Positions 34,331 to 45,631 are shown, numbered from the stretch's first letter. The stretch: DNA of 64,000 bases from Cyclaneusma minus (GCA_037179335.1 JAKZHN010000013.1:744001-808000), one strand, 5' to 3'. Translations and numbers: made by a program. The notes: generated by a model from the letters alone, not told the origin.

Positions 34331-34372
34331 TTTCGAAACTTCAGATGTGATTTAGCGACTCCCTCCTAGTAT
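34300..34372. repeat. non-tandem flank shared with 46340-46415
   Basis: After the array the sequence cagtctgtatgcgatttcg, then acttcagatgtgatttagcg, recurs with few differences at 46365-46412 (agtctgtatgcgatttcaac, ccaggtgcgatttagcgatt). Both copies follow a 19-bp array and a ttaggaa stretch, so array plus flank appear to be one composite dispersed element. Confidence 0.6.
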
Positions 34373-34658
34373 TGCCGTAAATTCACAGGCACACAATCAT
34401 GACAGAGCCATGGGCATGCACGGAGTGTTTTTGGTGTGGATTTGTATCTTGCTTTATCTTGCAAGTCCAGGATAGGCGCCCGTCGCCACCCGGAAATACG
34501 TCTGAAGAAACCCTGTCTCGCAACCGTAATCGTGAGAGCGTTAGATGCCCGATGCTTTTAGCCAGGAGTCCTCTACCATGCAAAGTTCATGAAATCGCGC
34601 TCCTAGAGCCGCCCGTAAGAAACGCAGTGCCGAGCAAGTGACCAGTTGAACCAAACGC

Positions 34659-36043
34659 CTAGTCGGTTCCCATCTCCACCATACCGTCGCTTCTGCTGTT
34701 GTTACCCTTGCCATCTCTCCTTCCACCGCCCATGCCCGATAGGCCGGCCATCTTCCGCTCCACCTCGTGCATCTCACGCATCTTCTGCTCCTCGGCAGCC
34801 TGTCTTTGGGCCCTCACGGTAGACAAAACTTGTTTGATGTTGTCGATCCAGCCATCGACCCTGGTACCGACCTCACGCCACTGCTTTTGTCCAAAGACCC
34901 TGTAGGTGATGCCGTGGATCAGAAACTTCTGCTTCTGCTGCGACAACTTGCCCTCCACCAATCCGACACGGATGACATCGATAACCCACTTCTCAACATC
35001 CTCGAGTGGAATCTGCAGGGCCTTGGCGATGTGCTTGTATTCCAGTTCACGAGTGCTTGTGGAAGCGGCCAAGCTGGGAAGAGTGAGCAGACGCATCTTG
35101 CGGTGGAGCTTCTCGGCATCAAGTTCCTCCTTCTCGATGAAACCGTCATGCTCGTCAAGGAAATCTTTGTAGTCCTCCAGTTCCTTCTCGGCGAAGATGT
35201 CGAGGAGTTCAGAGTAGATAGGGTGGGAATCGCTGAGTGCTTGGACGGCAGGGATGGACTTGAGGTCATTGAAGTCATAACGGGTGTTGGAGAGGATGGA
35301 GGATTTGAGAGCACGCAGAGCGAGGCTTTGCGCTTCTGGGGAGCCGTATTCCGAAGCGTCGTTGGCATCGAAAGTACGAAGAGAGCGGAGCATATAATCG
35401 TATGCATCCCTGTCCCATAGTTAGCGTTAGATCAGGGTCGGCAAAAGCAAATTTGAAGCATGAAAACCTACGCCTCTTCGCCAGCGTCATCTGCAATCTC
35501 GGAGACCAGGTTAAACAGCTTGCGCTGCTCCTCTTCGTCCAAGTCCCATTGCTGAATCCAGGTATCCAGACTCGACAGCTGCGGCTTGACCGACTCGTAC
35601 ATGCCACTGTTCTTGGCCACGCGGAGAATCGACTGGAAGACATTGAATCGAACTTCGTTCTCGGGTTTCAGCATGTTGAAGAGAACAGATAACTCGAACA
35701 GCGCAAGTCCGGGGCCGTGGGCGGGCGACGAGGTAATTGGTCGTGACAGGTTCTCGCACACCTTCCGCAGAAACATGTTGACACTGGGGGACTGGTTGAC
35801 GAGGTAGAGGAGGAGGTTGTAGGCGGCCGAGAACTCCTTCTCTGGAGCGGCATTGAGGGCGGAGGAGGCAGTCACAAGGACCTTGAGCGCGTCGTCCTTC
35901 TTCTGGGCCTCGATGAGTGGGGCAATCTCGGCGGCGACGGTGATCTTGTCATCGCCCTTGCGCACATTGTCGATGTAGCCGGCCAGCTCGTTGGCCAGCT
36001 CCTCGAAGGTGCCGTCGAGGAAAAAGAGCGGTTGGTTGTCCAT
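34659..36043 (-). CDS. eukaryotic translation initiation factor 3 subunit M
   Basis: Two exons (36043-35472 and 35409-34659) encode 440 residues, normal for fungal eIF3m. The N-terminal start MDNQPLFFLDGTFEELANEL was chosen over an upstream in-frame Met because it matches the family start. The body is helical; the C-terminal PCI domain contains LEYKHIAKALQIPLEDVEKW, VIDVIRVGLVEGKLSQQKQ and a winged-helix end, followed by a Gly-rich tail. The PCI core scaffolds the eIF3 complex on the 40S subunit. The intron has a GTAGGT donor and an internal GCTAAC branch site. It is divergent from PRE4; their ~800-bp intergenic region carries a 19-bp repeat array. Confidence 0.92.
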
Positions 36044-36424
36044 GACTGCGCGGGGGTGGTCTCTCAACTTCGCGGCGGCTTCGGTCAAAAGAAGCTGGGT
36101 GGGCGAGTGGTCCGCGTTCCTCGCAGCTGGGTCGTCGAAGTGCGTGGAGGCGTCCGAGTGGATCAAGGTCGAGAGTTGAGTGCTCTCGTCTCCGGGCCTC
36201 GCGATCTTCATCGTAAAAGATGTTGCCCTCTGTGCGAGGCGCTGCCAAATCGGGTATCGCGTGCTCTGATTCTGCCACCGCATTCAGGATGGTGGGGCTC
36301 GGTGTTTTCGGCATGCGAGGCTCCGCTGATGTTGATATGAGCCCGAGCTCGCGCTGTGAACGAGCAAGATGCACACTGCACCAGCGTCGGCCGATCTCAA
36401 CTTGCCAGAAGCAATCAAGTTTAC

Positions 36425-36670
36425 TGTAATGCGAATATTCTCAATCACTGGCAATATTTGGAGTTATTGCGAATATTCTTAATTACTGGGCAATTTTGAA
36501 TTGTTGAGAATATTATGAGTTTCTGGGAAGGGTTCCGAGTTCCCGGGGATATTCTGAGTTATTAGGAATATTCTAAGTTACTGGCAGTATCTGAGTTATC
36601 GGGAGTATTCTGAGTTCCTGGGAATATTCCGAGTTAGTAGGAATATTCTTAATTATTGTCATAAGCTCAA
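36425..36670. repeat. 19-bp repeat array in the eIF3m/PRE4 divergent promoter region
   Basis: About twelve units, among the best preserved in the window: gagttattaggaatattct, gagttcctgggaatattcc, gagttagtaggaatattct. The GAATATTC core recurs at about 19-bp steps. The array lies 380 bp from the eIF3m ATG and 175 bp from the PRE4 ATG. Confidence 0.8.
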
Positions 36671-36844
36671 TCATTAGAAAGCAAACGGCAGCGGTGGCGG
36701 TGCGCGCGGCTGCCGGCGGATTGTGGCGCCAGCTAGGTGTACCTCGTAACCTCACTCAAGGCCTCCACGCCGTCCAGCTTGCAGTTGCGCGCCATCCATC
36801 AACAGCTTCACCTCCCAGCACCCGAATTCAAAACAACCGCCAAA

Positions 36845-37745
36845 ATGAACCATCTCCCCCAAGCCTGGGGCCGTGTGTGTATTCCCCATTGTCTCTTTTA
36901 TACAAAAGAAACGCCGCTGACAGCTTCACAGCCCAGGGACGACATCTACGGTGCCTACGACGCTGCACACCTCAAATCCGGCGCAATTCAGCACACGCAG
37001 CAGCCGATCGTGACCGGAACCTCCGTCATTGCCCTCAAATTCAAAGAGGGCGTGGTCATTGCAGCCGATAATCTGGGTAAGTACTGCGCTTCTTTCTGCT
37101 GCCCTCGACCTTGTTTCAAGCTAACTTGTGCCTCGAACAGCTTCATACGGCTCCCTCGCCCGCTTCACCGATGTCAAGCGTCTGCGCACCTTCGCCGAGA
37201 CCTCCGTGGTCGGTTTTGGCGGCGACGTCTCCGATATGCAGTACCTCGACCGTCTCCTCAACTCCCTCTCCATCGAAGAAGCCTACTCTTCCTCCGGCCA
37301 CGTCCTCAACGCCTACAACCTTCACAAGTACCTCTCCAAAGTCCTCTACAAGCGCCGATCCGACTTTAATCCTCTGTGGAACACTCTCCTAGTCGCTGGT
37401 CTTGACGAGGAATCCAAGCCCTTCCTAGCCAGCGCAGACCTTCTCGGTACCACCTTCACCTCGCCGAGTTTGGCGACTGGCTTTGGTGCCCATTTGGCGC
37501 AGCCCATCCTCAGGACAGTAGCAGGCGACGAGGAGGCAGCGGCAAAGTTGAGCAAAGAGGAGGCAGTTGATGCGATCAAGAGGTGTATGAAGGTGCTTTT
37601 CTACAGGGACGCCAGGAGTCTGGACAAGTACAGCATTGCGGTCATCACGAAAGAGGGCGTTGAGCTGAAGCAGAACGAGAAGCTCGAAAACCAGAGCTGG
37701 GCGTTTGCTGACAGGATCAGGGGATATGGTACGCAGGTCAACTGA
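36845..37745 (+). CDS. PRE4: 20S proteasome subunit beta type-7
   Basis: Three exons (36845-36874, 36932-37076, 37141-37745) encode 259 residues. The short first exon gives MNHLPQAWGR, joined to PRDDIYGAYD, a conserved beta-7 propeptide start. The processed region begins around IVTGTSVIALKFKEGVVIAA and continues ADNLASYGSLARFTDVKRL, the expected Ntn-hydrolase fold of a non-catalytic beta subunit. Later motifs are LLVAGLDEESKPFLASADLL and FYRDARSLDKYSIAVITKEG. It is part of the 20S core particle. The first donor was placed after the CGT codon (gtgtgt) to keep the conserved WGRPRDD. Its divergent neighbour is eIF3m. Confidence 0.95.
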
Positions 37746-37987
37746 GATGCTGATGGCGCGGATGGGCATGGTTTGTAACATTAGGGCGAGAGGGCTCAGG
37801 AACGAAATACTCGGTAGCTATGGTCGCTACTAGAACATCAATCACGAATTTCATTCCAATCAGTACATAAAAGATCTCTTCCACTCCCTCCCCCTTCTCC
37901 ATCTCACAACGATCTCCAGAAACTGCCAGGCCCTCACGATATTCGATTTCCACAACTCGACATCCCACTGCTATCACAAACAACAAA

Positions 37988-39906
37988 ATGAAATTGTCGC
38001 GACGGGAAGGTATGGCCACCTGGCTGCTAGCCTTGCTGCTCATAATCGCGGGAACTGTATCGGCAGAGGGCAACATCAATGGCACCGAGAAGCGCAAACC
38101 TGACCGTGATGGCATTGACTGGGCAAGTGTATGTACCCTATTCCTGCCGGCTTGGTCGCCGACTTCATACAGTGGGACGACAAAAGTCTGCACCCCCTTC
38201 CTGGTTTTGAACTCGTAGCGGTAACCAGTTATTTATCCTTGATCTTTGAGAATACTCTTAATCATTGTGGATATTCATAATCACTGAACGACCACGATGA
38301 CATGTTTCCCCAGCCCAGGGGGTATGACCTCATCGCATTTGATGCCAGAGGCGTCGGCTCAACTACGCCCAAGCTGTCATGTTCGACGTCGGCCGGGTGC
38401 ACCTCCCAACTACTTTCCATTGATGCAGACCGGGACTCGTTACTCGACCATATGAACACGGCCCCCGTTGCTAAAGACATGATCACTATAGTGGGTGCTC
38501 TGGCAGCATGGCATGGAAAAGAAGCGGAAAGGTTATTGCAAGAGAGAAGGTGATCCAGCTATTCTCCTCGGTCTGTGGCCACGTCGAACGCAACCTGGGC
38601 TTCGGAAAATGAAGTCCTGGCCAGAGCCAAGTTCGACATGGACCACTTCACAGTGCCTGAGCTGGATTATTGGGGTTACTTTTACGGGAGTCTCCTCGGC
38701 CTCACTTTTGCCGAGATGTATCCGCATAGGGTTGGCCGGATGGTACTTGGGGCGTTGATCGATCTTGTGGAGTGGCTCTCTGGCTCCGGCAAGAGTCTTT
38801 TTGCCGGTATTGAAAAGGTTAGTTTGCACTGCACCCAGATCCCCTTGGTCGCCAGGCCCTGGCCGTTTCTGACGTAGTGTCCAGAGTCTTCAAGCAAGCC
38901 TTTCTTCGATTCTTGCGCAAGAGCTGGTCCCAAGAAATGTCGATTTGCGAAAAAAAGACAATAGCGGCGAAGATCTCGAGAAGCTCTTCTGGAGAATGGT
39001 CCACTCACTAGACTCGTCACCACAAGCTGCAACTCCCCAATGGCTCCGGAAAGCAGCAGAAAGTTACAGGGAAGGGCCTTCGGCAGGCAGCTCTTCGGGC
39101 CTTGATCACAGGATCGACGTTCCGCTCTGCAGAAGGCTTTTTCGACACCCTCGCAGCGCTCGAATACGGAGACGGATCAGGTCTGGCTGCGCTTTTGGAT
39201 GCCAAAGACACTCGATCTGCGGCCGAGACGGTTACGGGAAATTCCATTGAATGCTCAGAGATCGGGTATTACTCGACTGATCCTGACGGAGCGAAACGTC
39301 AGGTCCAGAAACAACCTCTAGACCTACACTTGGAAAGCCCGCTCGAGGAGGGTGATTGGGCGAGCTGGGTGCCTATACCTTGCTCAACCTGGGGACCTCG
39401 GGCGAAGTGGGTTGTCCGTAACTGGGGCACGCGGATCTTGACTGATAACCCCATTTTAGCGATGGGAGCGTCTTTCGATTTATATGGCTCGATTGAAGAG
39501 CAAGTTATATCTGGAGCCCTTCAAATCCGCATTAAGAACATGGAAGCCCGGTTTTAATTAGGTATTTATATTAACTTATTATAGTTCAAAAGCGGTTTCA
39601 GCTTTGTTCGAGAAAGCAGGGTTTCTGCAGGCAAACACTATTAGCGTAAGTCCAGTCCACTGCCACTTCTTACTTCAACGTCGATCTAAGCAGAAATAGT
39701 GGGGTGTTTGTGCTTCGATGGGGGAGTGCGCTCGTGGATACATCCAAGATTATTTCTACAATGGCAAACTGCCATCGGTCGGCGCCGTGTGTGATGATAT
39801 GGAGATCTTTGGGAATCATCTGCCTATGCCCCTCCACATGGACGCCACTACAAATTCCGACGAAAAGCAAACTTCGAACACCACTTTGGCCTTGTCGGAA
39901 GCTTGA
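37988..39906 (+). pseudogene. decayed secreted alpha/beta-hydrolase (TAP-like) gene
   Basis: Pieces of one protein family appear in order but in different frames. There is a signal-peptide exon (37988 on, ATWLLALLLIIAGTVSAEG, DRDGIDWASV), then RGYDLIAFDARGVGSTTPKL at about 38320, then LDYWGYFYGSLLGLTFAEMY with PHRVGRMVLGALIDL at about 38660-38760, an intron ending at 38878, CSTWGPRAK and NPILAMGASFDLYGS at about 39390-39490, and the C-terminal GYIQDYFYNGKLPSVGAVCD at about 39730-39790. The oxyanion/GGPG region between the first two pieces is missing and replaced by sequence with 19-bp repeat units. The nucleophile motif, normally GxSxG, reads GYFYG here, so the catalytic Ser is absent. Frameshifts and stops separate the parts. 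Confidence 0.75.
38235..38290. repeat. 19-bp repeat units inside the hydrolase pseudogene
   Basis: Two to three units (gagaatactcttaatcattg, tggatattcataatcactga) sit exactly where the pseudogene lacks its expected oxyanion-loop coding region. Confidence 0.55.
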
Positions 39907-40451
39907 GTGGGCAAGGAATTCGTACCGAGGAAACATGGTAGGGAGATACAAGACGGCGTAGCTCCGACCACAAAGCGAGGAGATGGCTGGTAGCTGGGGA
40001 GTGAGAGCCTGCATCAGATTGGAATCTTCTTTCTTCTGCATTGTCCGGCCAGTAGTAGTATGAGTAGGTAGTAGCTCAGGGGTTAGCTGCCTGAGGCACC
40101 CACTAGCCAGGGCGACGAGACCTAGCTGAATGTCCAGCTTTTGCACCCTCACCTTTTCTCCTCACTATGAATCTATTACACCACCATCCTACAAGCCAGC
40201 TCCCCATCAATTTACCATAATCCCCGTTAAACCAGCATGTATATTGTGCGCTTATTCTCGACTAACAACTTAGCCGCGTCCGCCGTGGTTCTACTTTCAT
40301 TGCAATTCTGATAGCATATTCAAAGTGTCTCTTTTCCTTGATTCTTAGGCCTGGCTCAATCAACATATGTGCCGACTGGAGCTATCACTACCAGGACACG
40401 CTGAGCCCAACTGAGGTACTAATTGAGGTACTACTTTAATCAAAGGGCATT

Positions 40452-40916
40452 ATGGCATATTTACCCGTCGTTGACAAGCGTCTCACCTCCCTCCATCGGT
40501 TCCCCCAAGGGTGGGCCCCCTTTTTGCTGACCCCGAGGGGCTGGACGCATATCATTGCTTGCTTTGTTATGAGCCGCCTTGTATACAACACCCTAGGTAT
40601 CAATTCATATTTTAGGGGGCACACAAAAGCCAGTTTTCATGATCCACAGACCGGGAAGCCGAAGGGAAAAATTCCCAAGCCTAGTAGCGAGGCTTTGCCC
40701 AGCTGGAAAGTTAGCCTGGACTTACTCAATATTGAAATATGCGATTTCAGCGCTCGAGATTCGATAGCGATCCCGTTGTTAGAATTGCCTAGTGCCTACC
40801 ATAACTTTAATAACCGTACAACCAGCCTCACCCCAAACGAGCCAGGAGACTGTCGTCTACTCGTCTACCCATCAACTATCAAGTCTAACTGGTGTTTGTC
40901 GCAGCATCCAACATAG
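40452..40916 (+). CDS. unassigned ORF in the decayed island
   Basis: An ATG-started ORF of 154 codons (begins MAYLPVVDKRLTSLHRFPQG). It has no signal peptide, clear membrane segment or motif I recognise, and no conserved partner nearby. It lies between a pseudogene and a foldback element, so it may be a chance open frame or a remnant of a mobile element. Confidence 0.2.
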   Translation: MAYLPVVDKRLTSLHRFPQGWAPFLLTPRGWTHIIACFVMSRLVYNTLGINSYFRGHTKASFHDPQTGKPKGKIPKPSSEALPSWKVSLDLLNIEICDFSARDSIAIPLLELPSAYHNFNNRTTSLTPNEPGDCRLLVYPSTIKSNWCLSQHPT

Positions 40917-41272
40917 ACTACCCCCTCCCCCGGGCCCCATTCTCGGGAGTCGGACCTCGACTGCCGATATTCCCCTTGAGCCAATTAAATTATCCAGTTT
41001 ATCCTGGGCAATTTGAACACTTCTCAAAGTCAAGAAACCATCTTATTTTTGAAGCACTCAAATCGCGGCCCAAGTTATAAAATCGCATGCTAGCTAAGCC
41101 TAGTTTGGCATCACTCCCTTGCGTTTTGGTCTTTCTGTATCTACCTAGGCTATGCTGCGTGCATGAAGACTAGAGGCTAGAAACTCTTTAATTAGGGTAC
41201 GGATAGGTTAGCAGCCATCTTCTCATCTCCCTCTATATTCATTTGGGCCATGGGGGACGAGTGTGCTTTTCT

Positions 41273-42216
41273 TCAGGGCTCTTCTTTATTACTTACCTGG
41301 TAGCCAGGTAACCACAAAAATGCCCGGGATATTTTTTTGTAACCCTTATTTGCCTTAATCGTTGGTCTCTCACGGGGGCTGCTGAGTAAGCGCGGGAACT
41401 TTGAGTTTTTTTTTTTTTTTACCACCAACCCGCGCCAGCGGGTTAGGGACACCGCTTTGTGCCAGACAGCGCTTTGTACCACTTTTTCCGTTTTATTTCA
41501 AATTAATTGTTAAAACAACACTTTTGAATAATTTAAAAAAGTTATCAAATTGAGATTTTAATTCTGATTCTTATCATATATTTAGTTTTTTAATAGCTAT
41601 ATTAATTACTAAGATATTTCAAATTTTATTCCAAATTAGACAAATCTCAGTCTGGAATAATAGAAACTTGTCCAGCTTTGTATTATAACAACGTTATTAT
41701 TTTTTACAAATATTATATTTTAAATTTTTCAGTTTCTACGACCCTTAGCATATAATCTTTTTAATATAATAATAATTATAAGCCAGAAATTTGCTAAATT
41801 TCAGTTTATTTGGACATGGTCAAGTTTGTGATTTCAATCACTTAACAATTTCAGGCCCCAGAAACAATATTATAATAAAAAAATTATATGCTAAGGATTG
41901 TGGGAATTGGGGGATTTCAAATATAATATTTGTAAAAAATAATAACGTTTTTATGGTAGAAAGCTAGCTAGAAACGGAATAAGTGGTACAAAGCGCTGTG
42001 TGGCACAAAGCGGTGTCCCCAACCCGCTGGCGCGGGTTGGCGGAAAAAATAAAAATTCCAGAAATTCTCAAGCTCTTGTGGCACGTGCACCCTCGCCCCC
42101 GTGAGAAGCCAACGATTACCGGAGTAATCTTAATGCTTGCCATAAAACCCGATGCAATTTTTATTCATGCCAGGCAGTTATGTAAGAAGGGATTAAGGGC
42201 TTGGGGAGTTAGGTGA
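41273..42216. mobile_element. AT-rich foldback (long inverted repeat) element
   Basis: Two arms are reverse complements: 41424-41492 (accaacccgcgccagcgggt, then accgctttgtgccagacagc) and 41973-42041 (gtggtacaaagcgctgtgtg side). The pairing continues inward (aacgttattattttttacaa at about 41690 against its reverse complement at about 41930; cttagcatataat against attatatgctaag) and outward as far as taatcgttgg near 41360 and ccaacgatta near 42110. The left arm has about 170 bp of extra AT-rich sequence with no partner. The core (41490-41970) is roughly three-quarters A+T. Each arm opens a mirror ORF starting MVQSAVWHKAV, which only reflects the palindrome. It looks like a non-autonomous foldback transposon or a head-to-head insertion; boundaries are approximate. 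Confidence 0.65.
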
Positions 42217-42982
42217 AATTTTATCAGGGCAAGACACTAGGCAATATCTAATTAGGTTTAGTCAATGTGCGATGTCAAATATCAAGACGCGATCTAGCGG
42301 TTCTCAGACTCTACAATAGATTCGATGGTCCCTAATCGTGTGGGTTACCTTCGTTTACCGGTCTATAGAATACATCTTGCTTTCCCTACAGTCACCTGCA
42401 GTGAAGATGGAACGACGACTTGATTGATTGTTTGGCCTCCAACTACAGAGGTTGTGAGCTTCTGAGAAGCAGTACTCACCTGAAAGAGAATTAGAGAAAG
42501 CCCGCTGTACATAGCATCCGAGTACTGCATGGAGAGAAACGCCTGACTAGAACTTTTGTGTCTCGAAACGCCGTTGTTGAAGCTCGATCCGCCTCAAGAT
42601 ACCCAATAATCAGGGCATAAAAGGTTTCCTATCGACTTCGTAGAAACTCCGTGAAATCCGCAAGCCCACGTTGGTGACAAAGACGCAAAGAGCCGAGGTT
42701 AGTCAGGCACAGAACCGACCATTGAGTTGAGCCCACAAAGCCTCGAGCCGACGGATGAACTTTCCGCAGTTGTCAATGCAAGATGCATCAACTTCTGCAG
42801 AAATTTCCTTGCAAGAGCCCACAACTCCGATGAAGGAGCATGTCAAGAGCCGACAACCCGCAAGAACAAATGTCCCACAGTCAACACTTCAAAGGATCTC
42901 GGGAGACGTGCAAAGACTCCACTTGTGCGGCAGTGTGTTGACAAGCAATGCCCAGACCTGAAGCAATGCCGAGCCCACGGAT
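42217..42982. other. intergenic, no gene recognised
   Basis: Between the foldback element and the 3' end of the nucleolin-like gene. A plus-strand ORF at 42727-43035 has no domain signal and overlaps the neighbouring gene end. Confidence 0.4.
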
Positions 42983-44533
42983 CTAGAACTTCTGCTTCTT
43001 GCCCTGGAAATCACCAAAGCCGCCGCGGTTGGTAGTTGGTGGGCGACCACCACGTCCTCCGCCACGTCCACCGCCACGTCCACCACGGTCGAAGCCACCT
43101 CGCCCACCGCCACGTCCTCCACCGCGGCCACCGCGGCCACCACGAGGGCCGTCGTTGGAACGCTCAGGCCTGGGGCCAGCGTAGTCGAGACGGACTGGGC
43201 GACCAGCGATCTCAGCACCCTGCATCTGGTCGAAAGCAGCCTTGGCTTCATCGATGGAGGCGAAGCTGACGTAACCGAAACCCTTCATGTTGCCGGAGTC
43301 ACTGCCAGAAGTTAGTTGGAGCTCGTGTACATGACAAGGGTATTTTAAGAATGACTTACGGGTCAGTTGGAAGTCTGACGCTCTGGACAGTGCCATGGGC
43401 ACCGAAAGCCTCACCGATCATGTCCTCGGTAGCCTCCCAAGAGACGTTACCAACAAACAGAGTGTCGGAAGGAGGGTTCTTCTGGTCACCATAAACCTTG
43501 GCACGGCTGTCAGCTCTCTCGCGAGGGTTCTTGTTGTCGCGGGGTGTGGAGAAGTCGAGGTTGATGGGACGACCATCGATCTCGGCGCCAGTCATTTCCT
43601 TGAGCGCCTTGGCTGCATCAGCAGCGTTCTCAAACTCAGCATATCCGAATCCGCGGGATCTGCCATCGTCCTTGTTGGTAACGATGCGAACGGCGGTGAG
43701 CGAGCCGAACTTCTCGAACTCGGCGCGGAGCATTTCCTCGTCAACGTTCCAGCTCAGGTTGCCAACGAAGAGGTTCTTCGGGGCATCGTCAGCAACGGGA
43801 GCTGCCTCGGTCTTGTTCTTCTTAGCATCATTGACAGCAGGCTCTTCGTCGGCCTTGCGCTTGTTGGACTTGGATGGGGCCTCGTCCTCGCCCTCGCTGC
43901 TGCTGCTGTCGTCAGAGTCGTCGGAATCATCCTCAGAAGATTCCTAGGCTCGAGGTCAGCGCATGGTCGTCACGTTCATGGCAGAGTGCATTTGCTTACA
44001 GTAGCTTTGGCAACGGCCTTGGCGGCACCGTTCACGGCAGACTTTGCGGCGCCAGCAGCCTTCTTGGCGACGGCAACTGGAGCAGACTCTTCCTCGCTGC
44101 TGTCCGAGTCGTCGGAGTCTTCGTCAGAAGATTCAGCCTTGGCAGCTGGGGCATCCTTCATCTCGGCGTCAGAGTCGGACTCCTCCTCGGAGTCGTCAGA
44201 GTCGGAAGACTCGGCGGCTTTGGCGTCCTTCTTGGCCTTACCGTTGACGGCGGCGGCAGGCTTCTTGGGAGCCTCGACCTCGGACTCCTCCTCGTCGTCG
44301 CTGCTGTCGCTGCTGGCAGACTCGGAGTCACTCTCGCTGTCGGATGGCGGGGTGGCAGCCTTCTTGGACTTCTTGCCAGCAGCAGCCTTGGTGGCAACCT
44401 CTTTGGCGACCTTCTTGCTCTTCGCGTCGGGAGTCTGCGAAGGTTTGGTGACGGCGCTGTTCTTGACCTTAGAGAGCGACTTGGACTCGGCGGCCTTGGG
44501 CTTTGCGGCCTTGACTTCCTTGGACTTGGCCAT
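42983..44533 (-). CDS. nucleolin-type protein (GAR2/NSR1 family)
   Basis: Three exons (44533-44000, 43943-43360, 43301-42983) encode 478 residues. The N-terminal 230 residues alternate Lys/Ala-rich basic stretches with acidic Ser/Asp/Glu runs (SDSDDSEEESDSDAE), likely CK2 targets. Two RRMs follow: the first with NLFVGNLSWNVDEEMLRAEF and RSRGFGYAEFENAADA, the second with TLFVGNVSWEATEDMIGEAF and MKGFGYVSFASIDEAKAAF. The C-terminus is an RGG/GAR domain (repeats of RGGRGGGRGG) ending DFQGKKQKF. This layout defines yeast Nsr1 and fission yeast Gar2, nucleolar proteins needed for pre-rRNA processing and 40S assembly. It is divergent from the NDUFB10-type gene with a 19-bp array between them. Confidence 0.93.
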
Positions 44534-44844
44534 TGTGGAAGAGGAAGGCGTGAGTGTGGGGAGTGTGCGTGGGTGGAACGAAGGGGAGAAGAGTCTGTGC
44601 AAAGAGTATTGACCTTGCTCGGACGGGAAAGAGGTGGTTGCGGACGTGGATGGGAGAGGGTGTGTGAAGGAAGAAGGAAGGAAGACGCGGGCGAGTGCGA
44701 CTTTTATTTGGGCGCAAGAAAATTCGAATTTTTCGATAAGATAGAGTGCCTGGTCCGTGCGATACGCGATGCGCCATACGGAAAGCAGTTAGTGTACGGA
44801 GCACACGCTCGGCAACCCACGCTACCAGAACGAGAACTCTCACT

Positions 44845-44960
44845 CTCGGTTATCAGGAATTTTCACAATTATTGGAAAGTTCACAGTACTTGGGAGTATT
44901 CATAGTAATTGGGAATATTAATAATAACTAAGATTGTTCTTCAATGATTAGGAATAGGAA
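44845..44960. repeat. 19-bp repeat array in the GAR2/NDUFB10 divergent promoter region
   Basis: About five units, e.g. cacagtacttgggagtattc and atagtaattgggaatattaa, between gene starts at 44533 (-) and 45201 (+). Confidence 0.7.
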
Positions 44961-45200
44961 CCAATTTGCGCTGGGAAAATATCAATTTTCACAGCGGCCG
45001 TCTGGTGGAGTTAACCAGCGTGTGTCCGTTATTCAGGGTCCTGATCGATAGTTGGGCTCCGGGCCCGTGCACTACATGTCAGCCTGAGGCGACAGCGGAG
45101 CTCGTGCACCGACATCGAACCTCCTCATCCACTGCAAGAGCGGCAATTGCACATCGGACTGTCTTCCCTCTCGACGCCGCCCTCCTAGCAAGCCTCCGAC

Positions 45201-45631
45201 ATGGCTCCAACTCCCGAATCGGCAGCTTTCCTGGCCAAGAAACCCACCGTTCCCCCCACCTTCGATGGCGTCGACTACGATGACAACAAGGCTCTGAAGG
45301 CTGCCCAGGACGCCGTCATCCGCGAGCAGTGGGTCAAGAGCATGATGGCACGACTGGTGCGCGAGGAGATGGGGAAGTGCTACTACCGGGAGGGAGTGAA
45401 TCACCTGGAGAAGTGCGGAAAACTGCGAGGTGAGCACGCCATCTACTGTGCCAGCCGTGACATACTATGCACATGGCACGAGGCTTTAGTAGGCTGCGGA
45501 ATCTCGCATTGATATGACTATCCGGATGCTGACACACCGTGCTCCCCCCAGAACGATATTTCGAGCTTCTGAAGGAGTCCAAGATCCGGGGCTATCTTTT
45601 CGAGCAGCAGAACTACATTCCCAAGCAATAG
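45201..45631 (+). CDS. mitochondrial complex I subunit, NDUFB10 (PDSW) type
   Basis: Two exons (45201-45429 and 45552-45631) encode 102 residues. Key features are the Cys-bearing helix EEMGKCYYREGVNHLEKCGK followed by LRERYFELLKESKIRGYLFE and a terminal QQNYIPKQ. The Cys spacing and helix pair match the PDSW/NDUFB10 accessory subunit of NADH:ubiquinone oxidoreductase, which fungi carry as a ~12-kDa protein in the membrane arm on the intermembrane-space side. There is no cleavable presequence, normal for this family. The splice joins ctgcgag to aacgatatttc in frame. The family call rests on recalled similarity. Confidence 0.75.

Noticed and set aside
39670..40152. 160-codon minus-strand ORF
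   Set aside because: Antisense to the C-terminal part of the hydrolase pseudogene; no independent support.
41983..42216. Mirror ORFs starting MVQSAVWHKAV on both arms of the foldback element
   Set aside because: They exist only because the arms are inverted copies; neither extends into a transposase-like protein.
43395..44612. 405-codon plus-strand ORF rich in Ser/Leu/Ala
   Set aside because: It is the complement of the acidic/basic low-complexity part of the nucleolin-like gene, which has clear RRMs on the other strand.
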